A DNA stretch of 64,000 bases, from positions 35,043,501 through 35,107,500 of the forward strand of contig NC_092526.1 in the NCBI RefSeq assembly GCF_037038585.1, in the 5' to 3' direction. A program made the position numbers and the translations under genes. Shown piece after piece: positions 1 through 12,503 of the stretch. The stretch is from Patagioenas fasciata (taxonomy: Eukaryota > Chordata > Aves > Columbiformes > Columbidae). Below the pieces are notes generated by a model. That model was not told the DNA's origin, did no database searches, and saw only the letters and a list, made by a program, of their open reading frames with translations. Numbering within the stretch: position 1 is the stretch's first letter; each line of letters starts with the position of its first letter.

Positions 1-3000
1 TGGTGAGTGTCTTTTTATAAAGTTGCAGTCTCTCTTCTGATCAGCATTATTTATAGATAAGATCTATATGTTGACTATCTGTTGACTATTAGTATATCGT
101 GTGGGCTCTTTTTTTAGCTGAAGCCAGCATTTTTCTAAGAATATTCTTGGTTTAATGTAAGCATCAAAGGATTTCTGATCACTGTGGGATTATTTGGCTA
201 CGACACAGTGTTATCTTGCTTGGATTGGTCTTAAACTTCAGAGGAAGCAAGCCAAAGTCACAGTGAAATCGGTTTGATAGTTAAGAAGATGTTACTGCAC
301 ATGACAAGCTCACAAGCTGAAGTCTCATGGACATGATGGGTTTCCCTGGTGTGTCACCCTGGCTCTGAATGAATGAAAGGCTGGAAAGCAGGAGAGGAGG
401 CAGGTGCAGCCATCTGAGTGCAGCTTATTTGGGCTTTGTAAGAAGTGCTTTACTGTGCAGAGCTTGTCCCTGTGTAGACACATTTTAAGCCAGATAGATT
501 ACACTCCGGGTAGTTTGTGATCGATGTACAAGTTCTTTCTTCAATGGATTGTTTTTCTTGGTGGCTTTTCCCCCCCCTAAAAGCTGGCTGAAATGTAAAA
601 TTGTTTTCTCTCTGGCGAAGGCTAGATGCACACAGCAGGGAATCAGCTCTTGCAGCATGGAGTCCAGCTCAGGGTTTATGTCCAAGTTCTTTTTTATAAT
701 TCACACCCTGTATTCTGGGAGTATCTGTAATTACCATTTTCCAGCACAGGTGCTGCATTTATGTAGCCTGGACAGCTCAGCCTGACTGGCTCTTGTCAAA
801 CTTGTGTCTTGAAGTCGTGCTAGAGCATATCGTAGACACCAAGCAATGGGAAATGAAATATAGCTTTGAGATTACTTGCTCTGATTTGGATTTTCTTATC
901 TGTATTGAGATGTCATCAATACATACTTTTCCTAGTCTTGCATTTTCCTCCATCAGGCTTCCCTCTAATGGCTTTTGCTTCTGCTTTATAATGAAAGAAT
1001 CCTCTGTCTAGTATTTTTGTCTCCCCATCAGAGTGTGCTCTGATCACCAATGATGCACTTCTACATCGTTGCTCTCCAGTTCATTTTCCAGGTATCTCAA
1101 TAACTTGTAGAGTTCTTGAAACCTTGCTGGTCTTATGCATGGCTTCTTTGGGACAGTTATGCCTCAGCAATAAAAAAAAAGAGGACTGTCTCTTAATTGT
1201 CCTGAGGTTATGCATAAAATGACTGAAAACTTTTTAAGCTAGGGAGTTTTATGTAGGACTTGATTTTGGCTGGTAATCTTACACACTTGTTCTTTTGTTA
1301 CAGTGGCTCAGACAGTCTCATTTTGTGAGAATGGTTTGCTTTTCTAGTCCCTAGATATGACCTTGTTTGGCTTTATTTGAACATGCCTCTGTCTAGCAGT
1401 CTAATCTCTTTGAAACTGTTTTAACTATTTAGCGTTCTCCAATGGTTGTTCTTACCTGCAGACTTAATTGTAACTTGGCTTCAGTTATAACACAGGTTGA
1501 TCACATGGGATTCCTGGACATATCACCTCTAAATGCTGATTCCCTATTGATAATTAAGCTTTGAGACCTGTTGATTAACCAATTTAAGTTTGTTCTATGT
1601 CTTGTCTTAGCATTAGTATTGTAACAACATAGTAACCAAATGGTGATGCCTGACTGTGTTATGCTTTCCAGACCCTTGGTGCTCAGAACGTGACATCTCT
1701 CAATCAAATTAATTAACAAAAACTTATAAAAATAATGTTATAAAAACAACATAATTAATGTCAATAAAAATTACAGTCCTTTAAATATTTTTACTTGGTT
1801 TCATCCTGACTACTGCAGTGTGTCCAGGGTTGATTTGGACCATCTATAAAACATTGAACTGAAGACTGGATGAAAAGTGTAAAGTTATCTTGGAACTACC
1901 TTTGTTCAAAGGCTTTTCATGAGCTAATCTGAACAGTCCAGAGGATTCTTTTTGAAAAGATTCTGAAGTTATCTGATATTAGTAGTTTCTATTCAGCATT
2001 ACTGCTTGGTATAGAAAGGTTTTCAATGTGACTTGAATGCTTCCTTTAGCTTGTTTTTCTAAGGAAATAAGATATGTGGTTAAGCTGTCTCTTTTTCTAT
2101 ATGCCAATAACTTTCAAAATCATTATCAAACAGAGTAAAAATGAGCTAGTAACCTCTTTTTCTCTAAGACATGAATGTCCTTCCAGTCTTGTGAATATAG
2201 GCTTCTGTGTTAGGAGAAAAACCTTATCAAATAATCCATAGAGGGAACTGTGGTGTGTGGCTCACCATTGACGTGCACTTCCCTGCTCAGAAAGGAACTG
2301 GCTTTGAGTATGTTCCAAGCATGAGAGACATTAGACAGACACCCTCTCTAGTCCGCTGGAGAGTTCAACCATGAGAATGAAATCCATCACTACTAGTTTC
2401 TTAATAAGCCAAGGAGGGAGCAGAGGGAGATTTTGATCAGCAGGTAAGAGATCACCAAAGAGCTGCAAGAGTTCCAGAGGAACGTGGAGCTGGAGCAGAT
2501 TTGCTTGTTGACTTGACAGTGCAGGGGAAGAAGAGATGGCTTGCTGATTAGTAAGACACAACGAAGGCTAAGATGGGAGATTGGGAAAACCTACCAGCTG
2601 TTTTTTTTCGCCATGAAATAGATTAAAGAAGTCCAAAGAAATTCAGAGGTTCTTAACTGGGAGATGCTGTGGCCAGAGAAGACACCTTTGTGGTGAAAAT
2701 CTTTAGGAGTTTCTGATGGAGATAGCAGGGAACTGCTGGGAGATGTGGTTTGGACACAAAGGATTACTAAAGGCTTGAGACATGCCAGTCAGTGTTGGGG
2801 GAGAATGGGGGTTCATCTGTGGACTTGAAATGGCTAGCAGGGCGCAAGAACTGGGAGTGCTTGTGTGCCAGGCTTGGGACTGTGAAGCTACAGGGCTGAA
2901 AGTGAGTTTGGTTCCTAGCAAGTTATTGTGTGTTGTTGGCAACAAAAGCCCCCAAAGTAAGTGGAAAACCCATGGCTGTTCTTTGGAGGGAGCAAAAGAA

Positions 3001-4478
3001 ATAGATCACAGTGGCTATTCCCAGGCATGTCAGTCACTAGACGATAAGGTAGAAGGCAGTGCCTGTGCCCGTTCCCAAATCCAGAATGAATAATTAATCT
3101 CTGCATTATTCTTGGCATACCAGAAATAGCATTGCTTTTGCCAGGATTCTTTAAGCTCTTGTGAAGTTGTCTGGATGTTGAATTATTTGAGTGCCCCTCC
3201 CTTCCCAATGAATATAAACTAGGAATTAAATAACTGATTTGCATCAAATCCCTCCTTACTCTTCCTTCCCTTCATGAAGATTACATGTCTCACATCACTT
3301 ATACTGGTCTTTCATCCTCAGGCTTTTTAAAACAGTAGTCTCCCTTGAATCATGATACTTGTGGCTGTCTAGCACTTTTTTCTCTTTTTTTGAGGGAAAA
3401 TATCCTCACTCTGACTTCTGTTAACTTCTTGCAACTTTTTTCCCTTAACTACTGTGTTCAGCCTGAAATTTTCTCCTTTGAACACATAAGCCGGTATTTC
3501 ATTAGTTTGGCATTTGCTTTGTCTGTGCATTAAGAGATTAGTGTGATTGCTTGCGCTGAAGCAAAGGCTGACTTTCAGTTCAGCTGTCTTTCCGCATTTC
3601 TCTGCCCAGACAAAGGTCCCTGTTGGCACAGCTCTGCAGGGGGCCCAGCTTCAGAGGCACTTTTAGTAAATTCTGAAAAAAAATTTAGATAAGACTTGTA
3701 GTCCTGGGGAGGCTTTGGAAATGTCAGGATGAATCACTCCTACTGCTGTCCTGGTAAGAGTTTACTTTGGGTTTTACAGAGAATGAGCTTAATGATCCTC
3801 CCATCAGTGCAGGAGCAGCCAGCGCTCCCTGTGTTCTGGTGGAGAATGGGCTGGAGATTGTGTCACTCCAGTCACCCGAGACTTGCACGGATAATGCCAT
3901 CACACAGCACTCTTCCTCTTCCCAAACAGGTTATGAGTAGTGGCTTCTTCTATACATTCCAATCATGCAAATGCCTCCCAGAAGGTTTCAGTGATACCAA
4001 CTAGGTCAAATTTATGCTCTGTAAATGAGCAATTCCCATTTCTCTTGTATATTACCCAGGTTTCTTGCATTGGTGTAGAGGCAATTACAGAATTTTGTCT
4101 CATCCCTTGGTGATTTGATTAATGTTGTTCTTCACATCTTAGTTTCTTTGTGCTAAATGGTCATTTGTTGTCTCTTCTGTTCCTTTTTACCCTCCCCATT
4201 TTTTCTTTTCATTCTTTGCTTCTCACTATTTAAAAATCTTCCTTCCTCACACAGCTTGACAGTCTCCTAGAGGAGCCCACAAACCTATCATATCCTCCAC
4301 AACTGCACACCCTCATCCCTTTGTGCAGAAGCTACCAGCAGATTATCTTGAACCTTCCTCCTTTTTTCTCCTGTTCAAATTACTTTGCAGCGTGCAGTCA
4401 CATGTGATGCGGTACCCCATGCTGATTTTGGCATTTTAAGCTGCCTTGAGAATTCCAACTAGGTTTTGGTATGCACTT
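1..4478. other. AT-rich unique sequence, no gene recognised
   Basis: Both strands carry only short, overlapping open frames with no recognisable family. The base composition is visibly more AT-rich than the rest of the window. No CR1 tail, tRNA or long terminal repeat signature is evident before 4479. A canonical POU octamer (ATGCAAAT) lies at 3965-3972. The stretch around 3940-4110 has the wording of degenerate transposon DNA but cannot be assigned by eye. The first bases read TG followed by GTGAGT, which could be a splice donor cut by the window edge, but this cannot be tested here. Confidence 0.5.
1708..1792. repeat. AT-rich low-complexity island
   Basis: About 85 bases consist almost only of A and T, with a direct repeat TTATAAAAA at 1724-1732 and 1738-1746 and several TAATTA/ATTAAT cores. 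This is low-complexity sequence that could act as a matrix-attachment or easily melted segment. That role is inference; only the composition and the small repeat are seen. Confidence 0.55.
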
Positions 4479-4625
4479 ATCATAGAATTGTAGGATGGTT
4501 TGTGTTGGAAGGGACCTTTAAAATTAATTTAGTCCAGCCCCGTGCAATGAACAGGGACATCTTCAATTAGATTCTGGGACAACTTCAGCTTGACCAATAC
4601 TAGAAGTGTTTCTGTCACTCTTTAC
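4479..4625 (-). mobile_element. CR1 LINE 3'-end fragment
   Basis: On the plus strand the segment opens with CATAGAATTGTAGGATGG, followed by a GGAAGGGACC motif and a TAGTCCAGCCCC motif. This is the reverse complement of the conserved CR1 3' untranslated tail, whose terminal ATTCTATG octamer marks the insertion end near 4479. The element is therefore inserted in minus orientation and is 5'-truncated, like nearly all CR1 copies. Similarity to the consensus fades beyond about 4610, so the far boundary is approximate. No coding part is retained. CR1 is the dominant LINE of birds and is also present in other reptiles. Confidence 0.85.
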
Positions 4626-4674
4626 AACTTTCTACTTTTTTAATTTTGCTGTTTGTAACTTAGTGGTTGAGGTT

Positions 4675-4704
4675 TTGTTTGTTTGTTTGTTTGTTTTGTT
4701 TTTT
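4675..4704 (+). repeat. (TTTG)n microsatellite
   Basis: Five to six units of TTTG, slightly interrupted and ending in a T run. This is a simple tandem repeat that is likely polymorphic in length. It lies about 50 bases beyond the end of the CR1 fragment. Confidence 0.9.
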
Positions 4705-4705
4705 A

Positions 4706-7700
4706 ATACCTGAGCTGGTTTCTAACACAAGTGAGCTTCTGCTTTTAAAAGCTTCCTCTGGAGAAATCCTCCGTTTCTAAATTCATACAGGTAGTCAGAG
4801 CAGCCTTGATCTTAACGCACCACTGAATTATGACCGGAAACTAGGGCAAGCATAGAAATAGGAGCTCTTGCTTCAGCCAGGGGATGCAGAGCCCAGTTGG
4901 AGGCTGCCTTGCTTTGAATGGAGAGCAGGTCTGAGCACAGGGATGAGTAACCTGCTGACTGATGCTTGAAGGACATCTTTGGTTTCCCACTGCGATTACA
5001 GCTCAGTGATGGGCAGGGAGATGCAGATGATAGCTGGTTTCCATTTCAGGATGACATCCTGAAGTGTGGACAGAGCAGTTCAGGGAAGGACAGACTCATG
5101 AGAGAAGGAGGTGGAAGCATTTGTGAATCCAAGGTGAAAGAGCCCAAAATAGCTGCTTTTAATGAGTAGATTTGTCTGGACACTGCCTGGGAAAGAAGAG
5201 AAACACTGACAGCAACACCTCATTATGGAGGTCATGGGTCCAGAGCCCTCAGAAGCAGGAGAAATATCTCAAGATCCATATGGGACAGCTCAGGTTTGCT
5301 TTTTTTCTTGTGGCAGTAATGCTTATCGGGAGAGAAGGACGATTTTTGCTGTTACGTGACCTTTTCTTCCACTTGCTTTTGTCTCTGGGCCCACATAGCC
5401 TAGAGCTATCTGTGCTGGAAGATGTCTAGGATTTAGTTATCTCTGGTAGAAAACTGACTGAGGAGGAACATGGGGGTGGTTATGTGTGTCCTATGGTCTG
5501 AAAGCCTTCCAGACATCCCTCTTTCTCCCTAAGGATGCAAGATCTCTTAGATTCTGTCCTGAGTTTCTAATTCCAGTCCCTCACTTCACTGGGGAGAGAA
5601 CTGTTAATCTACACCATGGAAAAGCCCGGTACATCTGCTCCTGTTCCTTCCAAGAACTTGAAGTCAGGTGTCTGTAAGCGCTGCTCCGTGTCTGGGTGTC
5701 TGCTCAGCCAAATCGCTCCTCTATTCCTTCCTTTCAAAGTAACCATAAGTAAGAGATATGAGGCCTTTGAAGACCTTTCAAAGAATGGATTGGATTCTTC
5801 CTTGTGGGTGTCAAAAGTACTTATGGATTCAAGACCATGGCTTTCCTCAACAAAGCATAATTTTTACTTCTGCAAACCAATTCAGCCAGACCACTGGCAA
5901 GGCAATCCAACCCAAAAGCAGAAAATTTGCTCTTTTCCTCTCTGACTTTGACAGATGGTGCATATTAGTCCTGAGCTAATACAAGGCTTGTCAACTGCCC
6001 TGGGATCTCAACATCTGGGTGTAAATTTCAGACACATATTTCCAGTGAATAAATATAGATATCTCCTTTAACTGATTTCTTTTGAACCAGAAACACAAAT
6101 TTTAAGGCTTCTTTCTCCACAACCACCTGTCTCACCAGTGGGAAAGAGTAAAAGTCTGCAATTCCCATCCCAGAGCCCTTCTTTAATGGTTCAATGTCCA
6201 TTGCATGGCTGGAGTCAATATCCTGCTGCATTGCTGCTTCTATAGAGACCTCCCTGATCCTTTCCAAATCTTAGTGCCAGTGCTGTCACAGCCTGAACAG
6301 GATGGAATTGGGGAAGAAGCAACCAGTCAAGTGCAACCCCTTCTGTATCCTTAAAGCCTATTTTTCCCAACTTGTGCTCTGGCAATCACTCAGATCCTTT
6401 CTGGTGTAGAGATCTGGGGACATAAATTCCAAGCAGGCCCAATTACTTCCCTCAGACTGTGATAATAGAGAAATGATTCACATTTATAGCTTTGGGAAGA
6501 GACGTGCTCAGCATTGATTCTAAAGCACTCCTGCCTTTCTCCTGTGAAGTCCTTGGGAAAACAAGGCTCATTCCCTGTGAGAACAGCAGGAGCTTGTGCT
6601 GTTTGGAAGTCCTGGGAGAATGATCAGCCTGCAGAGGCTGACAAAAGCAACTGCAGTACAGCTCTTCTTCCTGGTTCAATTCTGGTTCACTGCTTGGAGA
6701 AAGTAACTTTTTTTTCAAGCCTGGCAAATATTTGCTGTGGTTTAGATTTGTGGCAGCTACTTTTGCGTGTTCCACTCTCATTATCGCTGTTGTGTGTCTG
6801 TGTTTGATGTATGAGCAGTTCATTGTGCAGTGCGGGGCACAGAGCAGATCATCGCCAGCTGGCTCCAGATCTGTTCCAGGAGTGTGGGAGATGGGAAGAG
6901 CAGCATCCTCTGGACCAGGCATCCAGGTAGCTGTTGAATACCACCTTGTTTGTGCCCACCCTGGTGCTTGGCTGCAGGGGAGGATGGAGAAGCTCCTATC
7001 CAAGAACAGCACCAGGCTGCAGGACTGACAAGGCTGTGCATCTCATCCCATCTGTGTCTATGCTGACCACCAAAAACCAGTGCCATTCATGGAGTACTTC
7101 ATAGCTGAAGGAGTCTGAATGAACATGCGCAGCATAAATATGCTCCTTGTCTTAGCTGTGCTTGAAAAAATCCTTCCCTGACTTCCTACTGACTTCACAC
7201 CTTTTCCATGCCTGAAAATCTAAACAGGGAAGAGACCAGAAGCACCCCATCCGCAAGCAGCTGTCAGCTGTAATCAACCATGAAAAACCATCCATCAGAG
7301 CCCAAGTTTCATTACGTCTCAGCTCACAAAACTTTTACATGCCCTTACCTTGCTTGTGGTGCAGGTCTGTTCCCAACAGAGATGGAGGACTTGGGGCACT
7401 GAAACTGGCTGTTGTGATACCATTCTGAAGGAGAGACTAAAAATAACTCTGCGGATTTGTAGAAAGTCTCTTGTTGCTCAAGCATCCTTTTGGTTTTTTC
7501 CTCTTTTTTTCTTGTTTAGAATTTTTTTTCTGTGGAGACATTTAGAGATGTTACAGCAGTAACCCTCAGGGGCAGGAATGGAGCATCCTACTGAACAGCC
7601 ATTTCCAGGGCTGGTGCTTCAGTGTATGTAGGTAAGTACATTCCTTCTAGGTAGGGAGGCATGGGAGGTGGGATACCCCCCATGTCTTGGGCTATGGCTT

Positions 7701-8957
7701 GGCATGACTAGGGAACCTGGACCGACGTTGGATCTGAACTCTCTAGCCCTTTTCCTGTATTACAGGGATATTGTACAGTGTTTTGACAGCTGAAACAGCC
7801 CAGAAGTAACGAGCTTGAAGCAGCATTCACTCTTGTGTCGTCTTTCCATTTGGTGAACAAGATGTATGATTTAGCAACTGAGGTCAGGTCTGTTTGCTCG
7901 GGGCTGCTGTTTGATGAGGGGGTGTGAGTAGAGCTCTTCTCATGGGGTCTTTTCCCTAGTTTTTCATATTGGTGACAGCTGAATATTATCTTCTCATATG
8001 GCTTCAGATCAGCAGAGAAGACAAACACCCAGAAAACGTAGCTCAGATTTGACTGGATTTGGATCATGATACTTTTTTTTGGTTTTGTTTTTTTAAATGT
8101 TTCCAGAGTGATTTTCAATGTTTCTAGAGCTTTCTGGAAGGTGATAAAATGTGCAGATTTTCCTGCTCCACAATTGCAATTCTGCCATCTTTATTTGTAT
8201 TGTATCTAGTAGTCTTTCAGCAATATTTTCCATCTGAATGGCTGCAATTTTAAACTCATTCTCTTCTGTGAGTTCTGAGGTATCTTGTGGAAATCACTGC
8301 AAGAGAGAGCAGTGAGTTTCAGTTGCTCAGGTTACATCCATTCACACAGGGGTTTGCCTCAGGTCAGTAACAAGCTGGCAAGAACTGGAATACAAAACTT
8401 TGTTGGCCATGGATGTATAGTGAATGCCTGGGACATAAGAATAATAGTAGGGAAAAATAGAGGAAGAAAGTGATGATGCTTATGGCTGAGGAAGTCAAAG
8501 CTGCATTAAGCTGCCTTGGTCTTAGCTGTGCTTGGTGCTATGTGCAGACCACAAGGGAACAGGTACAGCAGACAGTACCCCATAAAGGTGTATTTCCAGA
8601 AAAAAAATGCATGAAGACAAATGTGAAACAGACACAGAATGAAAAGGTGGAGACAAGCACCTGATGTGTAACCTCACAGTGCAAGGACCACACTGCTCAG
8701 AAGGCAAGAACAATCCTTATCAATGCTCCCTCAGGTATCTGTGTCTTCACATTGCTCCTCTATGGCAAAAGCAGCCCTCTTGGGTGAACAGTCCCTGGGA
8801 AAAACAATGATGCTTAGTTTGTTCATAAGCAGTCCCCAAGGTATACACCTTACCTGGATGTATAAAAGGTAGAGGCTGGGGTTAAGTGCAGTGGGTATGG
8901 AGAATGAGGAACACAAAGGGCAGCAATCAACCAGGCACATTAAGAAAGTCATTTAGG
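4706..8957. other. Unique sequence without recognised gene
   Basis: The stretch contains overlapping short open frames on both strands, the longest being 186 codons on the minus strand at 6452-7012. None shows a known domain, signal or repeat. One exon-like segment is listed separately at 7349-7424. A TATA-like motif (TATAAAAG) sits near 8860 without any other core-promoter sign. No interspersed repeat was recognised. Confidence 0.45.
7349..7424 (-). other. Exon-like segment (candidate, minus strand)
   Basis: Read on the minus strand, a pyrimidine-rich acceptor ending TCTCTCCTTCAG directly precedes 7424. A donor GCAAG|GTAAGG lies at 7349/7348. The 76 bases between them are open in all three frames, and one frame starts with ATG two bases in. 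The acceptor is preceded by TATTTTTAG, so the branch-point region is uncertain. No protein family is recognised in any frame. Such pairs arise often by chance, so this is only a candidate for a spliced transcript. Confidence 0.12.
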
Positions 8958-8973
8958 AAAAAAAAAAAAAAAA
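8958..8973 (+). repeat. A16 homopolymer
   Basis: Sixteen consecutive A residues. The upstream sequence is not recognised as a retroposed gene or SINE, no target-site duplication was seen, and no AATAAA stands at the usual distance. It is read as a simple homopolymer rather than the tail of a processed pseudogene. Confidence 0.85.
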
Positions 8974-9100
8974 GTGCAAATTGCAGTTCTGAAATATCCT
9001 AATTAGGAGTTCCAAATTATCTCAGTAGGATCATAATTAAAATATTCAAGATAACCAGGAAAGGAAGCATATCTCTCCTTCCTCCTTCAGAATGTCTGAC

Positions 9101-9119
9101 TTTCTTTCTTTCTTTCTTT
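9101..9119 (+). repeat. (TTTC)n microsatellite
   Basis: Nearly five uninterrupted TTTC units, embedded in a longer pyrimidine-rich stretch that begins near 9072. Confidence 0.9.
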
Positions 9120-9647
9120 GTGACACTTCAAAGATGTTTTGTTCCTGAAACACAGGGTACTTGTTCCCAAAGGGAATATGCTTGTATTTTGGTGTTTTCC
9201 CTGGTTGTTTTGGTTAATTACAGAGAAGAGATTCCCCAGCATTTCTGTGTCGTTCAGAGGCCTATATGTAATCATGCAGAGGGCTCTTCATCTGCACTGT
9301 GTGCTTAATTCTGAGTGTCACTCTCAAATAAAAATAAATGCAGCTATACTTGGTGGAAAGCAGCAGTAGCTTTGGCTGTAACAGCAAAGTGCCAGGTTGT
9401 GGTTTAACTCTGGGTGTTGTGCATATCAATGTGTGTATCAATGATAATTCTGCTCTGCTGCTGGGCTGAGCACAGGTTTTTTACATCCCAGGGATCTCCT
9501 TTGCTCCTGCCACCAAGCAGGCAAGGCAGGGAGCAGAGCTTCCGTGCAGGAGCGCGATAAGAGTCTGTTCCAGAGGAGCTCCAGGGAGCATGGAGGGAAT
9601 GGACTCATGCCTTCCAAAGCAGCAGCTATATCCTGCTACTCTTCCTT

Positions 9648-9684
9648 TTTCAAATTAATGATGGGCTGATTTTCAAATTAATGA
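9648..9684 (+). repeat. 14-bp direct repeat with TAAT cores
   Basis: The sequence TTTCAAATTAATGA occurs at 9648-9661 and again at 9671-9684, a 23-base period or about two helical turns. Each copy holds an ATTAAT core of the kind bound by homeodomain proteins. The exact duplication is seen; a role as a paired binding site is inference. Confidence 0.7.
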
Positions 9685-10448
9685 AACCAGTGTCATACAG
9701 AGCCTGGGGAACAAGTTGAGCCAAAGTCACAGAGAGTTGAGAGGTCAGCATGGGATGCTCTGCACCCTGAGGCTGTCCCAACCCATGGGCTTCTGCAGAG
9801 ACCTTAGCCTGGGGCTCTGTGACTGTCACGTCTGGATGTCTGGGCTGGTTCTGTATGGATCCATTGTGTGTTGTGCCTCAGCTCTGCCGGAAAGCAGGTC
9901 GGCTGCGTTTGGAGTAGGACTTGCCTGTGAAATCCTGGGGCTGTGCTTGTGCTTGTGCTGTGCCAGGGTTACTGCTCATGGCATGAGTTGTTTTCAGCCC
10001 AAATACCCTGACCCTGGGTGATGGCCACCTGGGTCTGTGAAAAGCCACTGCATGGAGAAGATGCCAGCAGATGGTGCTCAAGAACATGTGCTAGCCAGGA
10101 GGTGGAGGCTGTAGAGCAGCAGAAAAACGGCTTGCCCGGTGCCTCCTGCAGCTCCTGTTTTGCTGGAAATCTTGTCCTTCCCATGACTCTGTTTCCAGGG
10201 GATGGTGCAGAGAGCGTTAGACTCTGTTGCAATTCTGTCGTTGCTAAACTGCCTGCAGGCCAAACCATGCTGGCCTTGCAATGATGGGATTGGAGTTGTG
10301 CTCTCTCTGTTTGGGGGTTGGTCCGCTGCACATCCTTCCTGGTGCAGGACCTCTCTTGTAAAACCCCGTGCATCATGCTGCCCAGCTCCTGGCAACTCCT
10401 TCTGTGTATAAGAACTCTTGCCTGGTGTGAAAATCACCTGGAACTTCT

Positions 10449-10530
10449 TTGTTTGGGGTTGATTTGGTTTTCATTTTTTTTTTTCTTTGTGGTGTTTTTT
10501 GTTGTTGTTTTGGTTTATGTTTGTTCTTAG
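10449..10530 (+). repeat. T/G-rich low-complexity tract
   Basis: A run of T-rich sequence containing an uninterrupted T tract, then GTTGTTGTTTTGG-type units, ending TTGTTCTTAG. It is mainly low complexity. The end resembles a splice acceptor, but no matching exon was recognised downstream. Confidence 0.7.
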
Positions 10531-12503
10531 AGGAGTGAAAAATAAGCTGCGCTTACAGAAGTGTGAGTCAGCCTGGCATTGCAAACTAAACAGAGTTTTC
10601 AGGATTGCTTGCCTATCAGCAACTAGGATCTGCCCCAGTGCTGGGCTGTTTCCTGTTCTGACAAGTCTTTGAAGTCAGATCTTTGTCTTTGTCCTGCTGC
10701 TGACTTGTGCTCTAATAGTCACACAAAAGATCGAAACTTGCAAGAAGAGAAGCAACTATGAAAACAGCAGAGCTTTTCTTCAAAAAGAGAAGTATGTAGA
10801 GTAGCTCTGGTGTAACTGTGTCGATGCTTGAGAATGTCAGGATATTTGGGTAATCAAGAATTTCCATGCAGTGATTTTTGTCTTATGGTCATTTATTTCA
10901 TAATATTATCCTTGCAGGGAATTATTTCATAGCAGATAATCTTCTGAATTTTCTTGTGGGGAATATTAAGACTTTTCCTCCCCACCAATGGCTCTTTGCC
11001 CATTAGAGACACTGAAAAAGTGGGGTCTGCTGGTGGGATGCCTTGTACTGAGTCAGGTGCTGATTAGACCTGCCATCACATGTTTGCTATTTATCTGTAT
11101 TTAAGGAAAAGTTACTAAAGTGTTTTTAAATGCTCAGCTTCCTGCAAACAAGCTCTCTATCTCCAAAGTGAATAGAGGAGACCTTCTACCCTTACGCCAA
11201 GGCTTTCCTTCTGCCCTGATGGGCAGTGTGACATTTATCTCAGGGTATGCAGCACCCCTTCTCTGCAGCCTTGCCCCTCTTCTGGTGGGAAAACTTTTCC
11301 AGTTGCACAAATGATAAGTTGCATCTCTTTCCAAAGTCATCCACAGCCTTTGGAGGGACTGGAAACTTGTCATTAGGGAAGTTATTGTAATTTCTCCCTT
11401 CCGGGGTGTTGCTGTTGTCTGTGGGGCAGGGAGAGATGTGTAAATAGAGGGGGCACAGCCTGTGCATCAGTGATTTTTGAAAGGTGAAAATGCCGTTAAT
11501 CCTTTGCAGGACACTGCTGGATGGTAGCTTAATTTGCATTAACTGCCCACAGCTGAGGGAATTTGTGTTACACTGTTCTCCTTTATCACTACTGCTTTTG
11601 TTGTACTAGCTATATTGTCTGCATTTCACAGCTGGTTTTGCAGGGCCAGGATAATGCCTTAGCTCAGATCTCCTTTCCTATCTATGGTGGATTTCTCCAG
11701 GTCATCTTATCTGTCCCAACATACAGGGCATGGTTAACTTGACCAGCATAATGGCTGATGGAACATGTCCAGTTCTTCCACCATCTGGAGTGGATTTGCC
11801 TTAGAGAGGGCCCTCTTCATTGGCCATGAAGGGTAATACCAAGCCCTTTGGGAGGCCCTGAAGAGGGAATTATTCTTTCCTTGGCACCAGTGGGGATTGG
11901 AGGGAGCTGCATGACTCACTAGGTGAATTCCAGGAGCTGAAGTTCATTCCTGATGTGAGATCTTACCTCTTGCTTGGAAACTTGTGGTTGTCATGGAGTG
12001 TTTTGCCTGCAAAGGGCTGAATGCATCACATCAGCTTGAATGTACTTGATTCCACAAATCAGCACCTGTTCAACAAAGTTCCAGAATGAGCTTCTACATG
12101 TGTTTTATTTTTGGGTGCAGAATAAGGGAGCTATTCCATTCAAGCTCATTTGCAAGGATAAACCAAAGTGGGAGAATAACACTGACTCAGCTCAGCACTT
12201 CTCAGATTAATTTACTGCTAACCTCTATTAATGATTTAGTACAACCATTGAAAACACGGTAAATAAGATGTTGAAGAAAATTCACCTCCAGGCATGAGGT
12301 ATCACTTATGTCACAATTTGTGTTTTTTATCAGTGGCAGGACATAATAACTACAATAGCTGGTGGGTTGGCAAGTTAAATGCATGAAAATTGAAGAGCTC
12401 TAGTGCAAGCTTTCTCTTCTTAGGAAGAACCCCATTCAAGATACAGCAGATCTGATTCCACTTTTTCTATCTCAGTAGTATGCCACTTCTGGGAATTGTG
12501 TGC

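Larger units (their letters stand above)
8974..12503. other. Unique sequence without recognised gene
   Basis: The stretch holds a tetranucleotide microsatellite, a small direct repeat and a T/G-rich tract, each listed separately. An octamer motif in reverse orientation (ATTTGCAT) lies at 11532-11539. Open frames of up to about 135 codons occur on both strands around 9.7-10.5 kb but overlap each other and look random. No domain, RNA gene or transposon was recognised. Confidence 0.45.

Noticed and set aside
1-8. GTGAGT at the very start of the window as the donor of an exon ending outside
   Set aside because: The exon side is not visible, so it cannot be evaluated.
254-280. TCACAGTGAAATCGG resembles the mature miR-128 sequence
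   Set aside because: The match breaks after the first 10 bases and the expected complementary arm is not present upstream; the upstream CACAGTG is a direct, not an inverted, copy, so no proper hairpin forms.
6452-7012. 186-codon minus-strand open frame
   Set aside because: No recognisable motif; composition is typical of translated non-coding DNA, with plus-strand frames open over the same bases.
8958-8973. Poly(A) run as the tail of a processed pseudogene
   Set aside because: No recognisable gene-like sequence upstream, no AATAAA at the right distance, and no target-site duplication.
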